NCBI RefSeq assembly: GCF_014334055.1
Contig: NZ_CP060490.1
Location: 62,001 to 126,000, forward strand
Length of the DNA: 64,000 bases
Direction: 5' to 3'
From: Oscillibacter hominis
GTDB lineage: Bacteria > Bacillota > Clostridia > Oscillospirales > Oscillospiraceae
Shown here: positions 57,782-64,000 of the stretch, one piece after another
How positions within the stretch are numbered: position 1 is the stretch's first letter
Layout of the letters: each line of letters opens with the position of its first letter
Notes under the pieces: model-generated
Told to the model about the DNA's origin: nothing
What the model saw: only the letters and a program-made list of their open reading frames with translations
Databases searched by the model: none
Program-made: the position numbers and the translations under genes

Positions 57782-58189
57782 ATGCTGGCGGAAAAAATAC
57801 CGATTTCCCTGTGGATGCTGGGATTCGCATTGATCGGAAGCGGCATCGATTACATCCGGATCAAAAAGATCGACAGAGCGGTCCTCTGCTTTTTTGCCCT
57901 TGCCGGGCTTGTGACCGGAGCCGTGTTCCATTGCGCCGGCATGCGGTGGGGGGATCCGGCGGGAATCGCCGGGGCCCTGGCCGCCGTGGTGCTGATCGGG
58001 TTCGGGTCCAAACGATTCATCGTGGAGCACATCATTCATCTGGACCGAAAGCCGGTTTCCGATGAGGATCAAAAGTGGTATGAAGACTTTCAAAAGGAGG
58101 TTGAGGAAGAGAGATCGGCCATGGGGGCCTGGGAGCCGCGCCGCCCGGGCGCTGGCCTGAGCAGGAAACGGCGGAAAAGGCGGCCATGA
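57782..58189 (+). CDS. Small membrane protein of the operon, 135 aa
   Basis: Starts MLAEKIPISLWMLGFALIGSG. Two to three hydrophobic stretches (residues 8-20, 35-55, 60-78), then a charged, basic tail with GLSRKRRKRRP. Not recognised. Placed between the peptidase-like gene and gcvPA. Confidence 0.65.
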   Translation: MLAEKIPISLWMLGFALIGSGIDYIRIKKIDRAVLCFFALAGLVTGAVFHCAGMRWGDPAGIAGALAAVVLIGFGSKRFIVEHIIHLDRKPVSDEDQKWYEDFQKEVEEERSAMGAWEPRRPGAGLSRKRRKRRP

Positions 58190-58265
58190 TGTAAGACTGC
58201 TTTGCAGCCTGCGGGCCAAGGTATGTGAATGTCAGTGGAGGTAATGTTCAAAGGAGGGAGTACCG

Positions 58266-59654
58266 ATGAAAAACAGACCCCTTGTCCACCCCTACATCCC
58301 AAACTCAGTGGAGGATGTCAGGGAGAGTATGCTGGACACCATTGGAATCAAAAGCATTGAGGAGCTCTATGAGGATATCCCGGAGGAGGTCAGGTTCAAA
58401 AAGGAGCTGGACCTGCCCGAGCCCTTCCTTTCCGAGTGCGAGCTCAAGCAGCATGTGGAGAGAATCCTGGCAAAAAACAAGACCTGCGGAGAGAACCTGA
58501 GCTTTTTGGGCGGCGGATGCTATCAGCACCATGTGCCCGCGGTGTGCAACGAGATCGCCGGCCGCGGCGAGTTCGTCACCGCCTATGACGCCGGCTACTA
58601 TGCCGACCAGGGCAAGTATCAGGCCATGTTCGAGTACATGAGCATGATGGCGGAGCTGCTGGACACGGATGTGGTCAGCATCACCTATGACGGCCTGGCA
58701 GCGGCCAGCAGCTCATTGCTGATGGCCGCCCGCATCACAGGGCGCAAGGAGGCCCTGATTGCCCGCAGCATCAGCGCTGACAAGCGCTCCCACATGCACA
58801 ACTTCTGCCGTCCGGCCATGGACCTGAAGGAACTGGCATATGACCGGGAGACCGGGCTTTTGGACCTGGAGGAGTTGAAGTCCCAGCTCACCGGCGAGAC
58901 CGCCTGCGTGTACTTTGAGTGCCCGTCCTATTTCGGCGTCATCGAGACCCAGGGCGCGGAGATTGCACGCCTGGCCCATGAAAAGGGAGCCCTTGTGGTG
59001 GTGGGCGTGAACCCCATCTCCCTGGGCGTGCTTGCAAGCCCCAAATCCTATCAGGCGGACATCCTCTGCGGCGATGTGCAGCCGTTGGGCCTCCACATGA
59101 ACTATGGCGGCGGCCTGTGCGGCTTTATCTCCACCAGCGACGACGAGTGCTTCCTGATTCAGCACCCCTCTCCTCCGCTGAGCGTGTTCCCGGAGGAAAA
59201 CGGGGACCTCTATTTTGGAAAGCCCACCAAGCAGTTCAGCTCCTACATCAAGCGTGAGACCTCTCCGGACTTTACCGGCAGCCTCCAGACCCTCTCCAGC
59301 ATCACCGCAGGCGTTTACCTGGCCACCATGGGCCCCCAGGGCATGTTCGAGATCGGCAAGACCATGATGGAGCGCGCCCGCTACGGCAAACAGCTGATCG
59401 GCGAGATTCCCGGCGTGAAGGCGGATGTCTTCTCCGGCCCCATGTTCCACGAATTTGTCGTGGATTTCAACGCCACGGGAAAGAGCGTGAGGGAAATCAA
59501 CCAAATTCTGTTGGAGCAGGGCGTATTCGGCGGCAAGGACCTGTCCGGGGAGTTCCCCGAATTGGGGCAGTCGGCGCTCTACTGCATCACTGAAGTCCAC
59601 TGCGCGGCCGACCTCAAACAGCTGGCGGCCGCACTGAAGGAGGCTGTGAAATAA
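58266..59654 (+). CDS. gcvPA: Glycine dehydrogenase (decarboxylating) subunit 1
   Basis: 462 aa, ATG 58266 after AAAGGAGGGAG. YIPNSVEDVRESMLDTIGI and FLGGGCYQHHVPAVC are hallmarks of the split P-protein N-half. It has the family fold without the PLP lysine. Works with gcvPB directly downstream (one base between stop and start). In this cluster no gcvH or gcvT is seen; these may be elsewhere, or the pair may have another substrate. Confidence 0.93.
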   Translation: MKNRPLVHPYIPNSVEDVRESMLDTIGIKSIEELYEDIPEEVRFKKELDLPEPFLSECELKQHVERILAKNKTCGENLSFLGGGCYQHHVPAVCNEIAGRGEFVTAYDAGYYADQGKYQAMFEYMSMMAELLDTDVVSITYDGLAAASSSLLMAARITGRKEALIARSISADKRSHMHNFCRPAMDLKELAYDRETGLLDLEELKSQLTGETACVYFECPSYFGVIETQGAEIARLAHEKGALVVVGVNPISLGVLASPKSYQADILCGDVQPLGLHMNYGGGLCGFISTSDDECFLIQHPSPPLSVFPEENGDLYFGKPTKQFSSYIKRETSPDFTGSLQTLSSITAGVYLATMGPQGMFEIGKTMMERARYGKQLIGEIPGVKADVFSGPMFHEFVVDFNATGKSVREINQILLEQGVFGGKDLSGEFPELGQSALYCITEVHCAADLKQLAAALKEAVK

Positions 59655-59655
59655 A

Positions 59656-61218
59656 ATGATGCACAATATAAGAATCAATCGGGAGTTTCACGCCGCTTCC
59701 TGGCATGAGCCTGTGATCTTCGACCTGTCCTCTCCCGGCGAGCGGGGTATCCTGGTCCCCCGGACGGAGGAGGCGGTGGCCCAGGAGGTGGGCGATGTGC
59801 TGGCGGCTTTGCCGGAGGCCGTGGTGCGAAAGGAAGCGCCCCGCCTGCCGGAGTTGTCCCAGCCCCAGGTGATCCGCCACTATATGCGCCTTTCCCAGAT
59901 GTGCCTGGGCAACGACCTGAACATCGACCTGGGCCAGGGTACCTGCACCATGAAATACAACCCCAAGATCGACGAGGAGCTGGCGAAGTCCCCCAAGGTC
60001 ACGGAGCTCCATCCCGCCCAGGATGAGTCCACGGTCCAGGGCATGCTGGAGATCGTCCACCGGTCAGAGGAGCTGTTCCACGCCATCTCCGGCATGGACG
60101 CATTCTCCTTCCATCCCAGCGGCGGTACGGCCGGCATCTTCACCAATGCCTGTATCATCCGGGCCTACCACGAGTCAAGGGGCGAAGGGGCGCAGCGCGA
60201 CGAGATCATCACCACTATTTTTTCCCACCCGGCCGACGCCGCCACCCCCAATGTGGCGGGCTTCAAGGTGATCACCCTGTACCCCGATGAGAACGGCTAC
60301 CCCAGCGTGGAGGCCCTCAAGTCCGTGCTCTCCGAGCGCACGGCGGGCCTGATGATGACCAACCCGGAGGATACGGGCATCTACAATCCCCACATGAAGG
60401 AGTTCACAGACCTGGTTCACTCGGTGGGCGGGCTGTGCGCCTACGACCAGGCCAACACCAACGGCATCCTGGGTATCGCCCGGGCCAGGGAAGCGGGCTT
60501 CGACCTGTGCCACTTCAACCTGCACAAGACCTTCGCCGCCCCCCACGGCGGCTCCGGCCCCGCCTGCGGCGTCATAGGCGTGAAAAAGGAGCTGGAAAAG
60601 TTCCTGCCCGTCCCCGTGGTCACCTTTGACGGGGAGAGCTATGGCCTGGATTACGACCGCCCCGAAAGCATCGGCAAGATCAAGGGCTTTATGGGCAACG
60701 TCAACATTGTCCTCAAGTCCTACGCCTGGATTATGAACTTAGGCGCCGAGGGGATCAAAAAGGTGGGAGAGACCGCCACGCTGAACAACAACTACCTGAT
60801 GACGCTGATCAGCAAAATTGACGGCGTCACCGTCCCCTATTCCGAGGGACACCACCGGGTGGAGCAGGTCCGCTACAGTATGCAGAAGCTGTACGAGGAG
60901 ACCGGCATCACCAGCGACGACCTTTCCCGGCGGATTGTGGACTACGGCGTCACCGATTTCTATACCAGCCATCATCCCTGGCTGGTGCCCCAGCCCTTTA
61001 CCCTGGAGCCCTCGGAGACCTATTCCAAGCACGACCTGGATGAGTACGCCGCCATCTTTGAGACACTTTTCCACGAAGCCCGCACCAACCCGGACATCAT
61101 CCGCACTGCGCCCCACAACAGCACCATTGCCCAGGGGGACGACAGCGGCATGAAGGACGAGAGCAAGTGGGCCTTCACCTGGAAAATGTATCAGAAGAAG
61201 GTGGCCAAGACCAGATAG
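59656..61218 (+). CDS. gcvPB: Glycine dehydrogenase (decarboxylating) subunit 2
   Basis: 520 aa. The PLP-binding lysine lies in CHFNLHKTFAAPHGGSG, and SGGTAGIFTNACIIRAY is the typical binding loop. Two candidate starts, ATG 59656 and 59659. Completes the P-protein with gcvPA. Confidence 0.94.
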   Translation: MMHNIRINREFHAASWHEPVIFDLSSPGERGILVPRTEEAVAQEVGDVLAALPEAVVRKEAPRLPELSQPQVIRHYMRLSQMCLGNDLNIDLGQGTCTMKYNPKIDEELAKSPKVTELHPAQDESTVQGMLEIVHRSEELFHAISGMDAFSFHPSGGTAGIFTNACIIRAYHESRGEGAQRDEIITTIFSHPADAATPNVAGFKVITLYPDENGYPSVEALKSVLSERTAGLMMTNPEDTGIYNPHMKEFTDLVHSVGGLCAYDQANTNGILGIARAREAGFDLCHFNLHKTFAAPHGGSGPACGVIGVKKELEKFLPVPVVTFDGESYGLDYDRPESIGKIKGFMGNVNIVLKSYAWIMNLGAEGIKKVGETATLNNNYLMTLISKIDGVTVPYSEGHHRVEQVRYSMQKLYEETGITSDDLSRRIVDYGVTDFYTSHHPWLVPQPFTLEPSETYSKHDLDEYAAIFETLFHEARTNPDIIRTAPHNSTIAQGDDSGMKDESKWAFTWKMYQKKVAKTR

Positions 61219-61220
61219 CA

Positions 61221-62342
61221 ATGGAGGAAGGGAAGAAGGTCGGCGTCATCGTCAACCCCCTTGCCGGCATCGGGGGGAGGGTGGGGCTCAAGGGCAGCGA
61301 CGGCCCTGAAATCCAGCGCCTGGCCTGGGAGCGGGGCGCGGCGCAGGAGTCCCCGCGGCGGGCGCTGACGGCGCTCCAGGCGCTGGCATCCGGAGCGCCA
61401 AGGGCACGGGTACTCACCTGTCCCGGCCAGATGGGGCAGAGTGAATGCCTGGGCGCGGGGCTCAGAGCGGAGGTGCTTCCCCTTGCGCTGAGCCATCCCA
61501 CTACGCCCCGGGATACGGAGGCGGCGGCCCGGGCAATGATGGAAGAGGGCGTGGATTTGCTGCTGTTTGCCGGCGGGGACGGCACGGCCCGCAACATCTA
61601 TGAGGCCACCGGCGGGAAGGTCCCGGCCATCGGGATTCCCGCCGGGGTCAAAATCCACTCCGCCGTATTTGCCAAAAACCCCCGGAGCGCCGGACGCCTG
61701 GCCGCGCAGTTCCTGGAGGGGCGTATCACCGCCCTGCGGGAGTTGGAGGTAATGGACATCGACGAGGAGGCCTACCGCAGCGGCCGTGTCAGCGCAAGGC
61801 TCTATGGGTACCTCCCGGTGCCCTTTGCCGAGGAGATGGTGCAAAAGCTCAAGGCCGGCAGCTCCAACGAGCGCTCTGCCCTCAACGCCATCGCCACGGA
61901 GATCGTGGAGCACATGGAGCCGGACTGCCTGTATATCCTGGGCGCCGGCACCACCACCCGGTGCGTCACCGACTATTTGGGGCTGGAAAAGACGCTTTTG
62001 GGCGTGGATGTCATCCAAAACCGGCGGATCGTGGCCCGGGATGTGGGGGAGGGAGAGCTGCTGCGCCTGATAGAGGGCAAGCGGGCGGAGCTGATCATCA
62101 CGCCCATCGGCGGCCAGGGCTGCCTCTTTGGACGGGGCAACCAGCAGCTGAGCAGCCGCGTCATCCAGATGGTGGGCCCAGAGCATATCACCGTCATCGC
62201 GACCTTGCAGAAAATAGTAGATTTAAACGGTTCGCCCTTTTTTGTCGACCTGGACGATGGGGCGGCCAGCCAGAGACTTTCCGGCCATATCCGTGTCGTC
62301 ACGGGATACCGCCAGGCGCTGGTCTATCCCGTCCAGGCATAG
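61221..62342 (+). CDS. ATP-NAD kinase-like (AcoX-type) protein
   Basis: 373 aa, starts MEEGKKVGVIVNPLAGIGG right after gcvPB. The diacylglycerol/NAD-kinase motif FAGGDGTARN and a C-terminal GRGNQQLSSRVIQ are conserved. AcoX-type proteins occur in catabolic clusters. The function in this operon is unclear. Confidence 0.8.
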   Translation: MEEGKKVGVIVNPLAGIGGRVGLKGSDGPEIQRLAWERGAAQESPRRALTALQALASGAPRARVLTCPGQMGQSECLGAGLRAEVLPLALSHPTTPRDTEAAARAMMEEGVDLLLFAGGDGTARNIYEATGGKVPAIGIPAGVKIHSAVFAKNPRSAGRLAAQFLEGRITALRELEVMDIDEEAYRSGRVSARLYGYLPVPFAEEMVQKLKAGSSNERSALNAIATEIVEHMEPDCLYILGAGTTTRCVTDYLGLEKTLLGVDVIQNRRIVARDVGEGELLRLIEGKRAELIITPIGGQGCLFGRGNQQLSSRVIQMVGPEHITVIATLQKIVDLNGSPFFVDLDDGAASQRLSGHIRVVTGYRQALVYPVQA

Positions 62343-62388
62343 GCAGACCCAATCAGATAAAGTGTGCTATATGAGGAGGAAAAGAACC

Positions 62389-63885
62389 ATGGCGAAAGAA
62401 AAAAAGGCACGAGTTCGACGAGACCCAACCTTGCTGGAATCCACAATCGCAATGCTTGCCATGATGGTGATGGTCTCCTATGTCATCATGGCGGGCAAGG
62501 GAGACGCCCAGATGCCCTTCATCGCGGCCACGGCCATCGCGGCAATCATTGCCCTGAGGACCGGAATGACCTGGGCGGAGCTGGAGGCCGGCATTGTCAA
62601 CACCATCTCCGCGGCCCTTCAGTCCCTCATCGTCATCATGGTCATCGGCATGGTCATCGGCTCCTGGATTCAGGGCGGCGTTGTGCCCGCCATGATCTAC
62701 TACGGGCTGAAGATCATCAACCCCAAGTTCTTCCTGCTCACCATCAACATCATCTGCATGATCACCGGCCTTTCCACCGGAAGCACCTACACCACTGCCG
62801 GGACCATGGGCATCGCGGCCATGGGCATGGGCTCCGTTTTGGGCATTCCTCCGGGAATGACGGCCGGCGCGGTCATCTGCGGCGCCTACTTCGGCGACAA
62901 GATGAGCCCCCTGTCCGACACCACCTGCCTGGCCTCCGGCGTCAACAAGGTCAACATCTTTGTCCACGTACGCCACATGGTCTGGACAGTCACCCCGTCC
63001 GTACTGTTCTCCTGGGTGATGTTCACCGTCCTGGGCCTCAGATACGCTCCCACCAGTACGCTGGAGATGGGTGCCATCGACGCCATGCTGGACGGCATTG
63101 CCGGCAGTTTCCAGCTCTCCCCCTGGCTGCTGCTGCCCATGGCACTGGTGGTCCTGATGATCATCTTCCAGGTCCCCGCGCTGCCCGGCATCTTAGGCGT
63201 ATCCGTCCTGGGCGCCGTCTGCTCCATTATCCAGGGCCACGGCCTGGCGGATATCATCGACGCGCTTCACTACGGCTACGTGAGCGAGACCGGCATCGAG
63301 GCCGTGGACACTCTGCTGACCCGCGGCGGCATGGATTCCATGATGTGGACTGTGTCCTTCATCATCTGCGTGCTGGCCTTTGGCGGAATCATGGATGTGT
63401 CCGGCATGCTGCGCACCATCATCAATGCGATTTTGAAGCGCGTGCGGCGTGACGGCACTGTGTACCTGTGCGCGGCGCTGACCTGCCTGCTGCTGAACAT
63501 CGTGGCCGCCGACAACTATGTGGCCATCGTGATGACTGCCAGAATGTACCGCAGGCCCTTTGCCGAGCGGGGCATGATGATGCAGAACCTCTCCCGGATC
63601 TGCGAAGACGTGGGCTCCATCACATCGCCCCTGGTGCCCTGGAACACCTGTGCCATCATCATGACAGGCTTTCTTGGCGTGGGGCCGCTGGTCTACGGGC
63701 CCTACTGCTTCCTCAACTGGTCCTGCGGGATTTTCTCCATCATCTACGGCTACACGGGCTTCACCATTGCCCGCAAGGACCCGGATGAACTGCTGAAGGA
63801 GATCGACGATCCCGACTTTGTGGAGCCCAAGGAAATCCACACGCCGTGGATCAGCAAGCCGGTCCAGCGCCTGGAAAAGGTATAA
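62389..63885 (+). CDS. NhaC family Na+/H+ antiporter-like transporter
   Basis: 498 aa, ATG 62389 after AGGAGG. About 11 to 12 membrane segments; SDTTCLASG and the preceding FGDKMSPL are the NhaC signature. It probably exchanges cations or organic acids. An AT-rich spacer and another gene follow. Confidence 0.88.
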   Translation: MAKEKKARVRRDPTLLESTIAMLAMMVMVSYVIMAGKGDAQMPFIAATAIAAIIALRTGMTWAELEAGIVNTISAALQSLIVIMVIGMVIGSWIQGGVVPAMIYYGLKIINPKFFLLTINIICMITGLSTGSTYTTAGTMGIAAMGMGSVLGIPPGMTAGAVICGAYFGDKMSPLSDTTCLASGVNKVNIFVHVRHMVWTVTPSVLFSWVMFTVLGLRYAPTSTLEMGAIDAMLDGIAGSFQLSPWLLLPMALVVLMIIFQVPALPGILGVSVLGAVCSIIQGHGLADIIDALHYGYVSETGIEAVDTLLTRGGMDSMMWTVSFIICVLAFGGIMDVSGMLRTIINAILKRVRRDGTVYLCAALTCLLLNIVAADNYVAIVMTARMYRRPFAERGMMMQNLSRICEDVGSITSPLVPWNTCAIIMTGFLGVGPLVYGPYCFLNWSCGIFSIIYGYTGFTIARKDPDELLKEIDDPDFVEPKEIHTPWISKPVQRLEKV

Positions 63886-63985
63886 TAGGATGCCCCGGTG
63901 GCGTATCGCCGGATGGGAGCGGTTGGGCGGAGCTGGGATCAGCCGGACTGGCCGCGGGTTGAAACGGGTATAGGAGGAATCATTT

Positions 63986-64000
63986 ATGTTACATGCTATC
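63986..64000 (+). CDS. 5' end of the next gene
   Basis: ATG 63986 behind AGGAGGAATC, five codons visible (MLHAI), continues beyond the window. Confidence 0.5.

Overview
The window looks like a chromosome segment of a GC-rich gut Firmicute of the Oscillospiraceae type (Flavonifractor/Lawsonibacter-like). This rests on strong Shine-Dalgarno sites, abundant intrinsic terminators, split glycine dehydrogenase genes (gcvPA/gcvPB), a VirB4/VirD4 conjugative element of the clostridial Tn1549/CTn class, and Gly/Ala-rich coding sequence. The genus is inference only.

Left chromosomal flank (1-10725): a YgiQ-type radical SAM gene running off the edge, a histidine phosphatase-GNAT fusion, a tiny membrane protein, tRNA-Ser(GGA), a winged-helix/HNH endonuclease, a Na/phosphate symporter, a polar amino-acid ABC importer operon (binding protein, permease, ATPase) with a possible leader terminator, a LysR regulator, and an AraC/GyrI regulator.

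Mobile element (about 10726-46581, 35.9 kb): an integrative conjugative element bounded by imperfect inverted repeats that look like the two arms of a serine-recombinase attP. From left to right: two tandem large serine recombinases with a TnpW-like gene, small regulatory genes, an inserted cargo (15.9-24.8 kb) with a DtxR regulator, a YbtP/YbtQ-like ABC pair, a complete ECF transporter and an AraC activator, then the transfer module read right to left: ParB-like protein, DUF7768, ArdA, PcfB, VirD4, Maff2, VirB6/TrbL, SpoVG-like, two DNA methyltransferases, PrgI, VirB4, an NlpC/P60 hydrolase, DUF4315, DUF4366, cysteine-rich proteins, MobC and relaxase. The right end carries a MerR/SDR pair, Tn916 orf7/orf8-like genes, 15-bp iterons and hairpins. 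A 23-bp palindrome occurs 14 times only within this element, mostly at gene junctions, and is absent from the cargo. It is the most striking undescribed structure here and may be the operator or partition site of the ParB-like protein.

Right chromosomal flank (46582-64000): on the minus strand, a three-part FAD/Fe-S amino-acid (proline, hydroxyproline or N-methyl amino acid type) dehydrogenase with a small [2Fe-2S] subunit, a sodium:solute symporter and an aldehyde dehydrogenase. After a zinc-ribbon membrane protein and htpG comes a plus-strand operon: M29-like peptidase, small membrane protein, gcvPA, gcvPB, ATP-NAD-kinase-like protein, NhaC-type antiporter and the start of another gene. The two blocks together suggest amino-acid catabolism converging on aldehydes and glycine-like intermediates.
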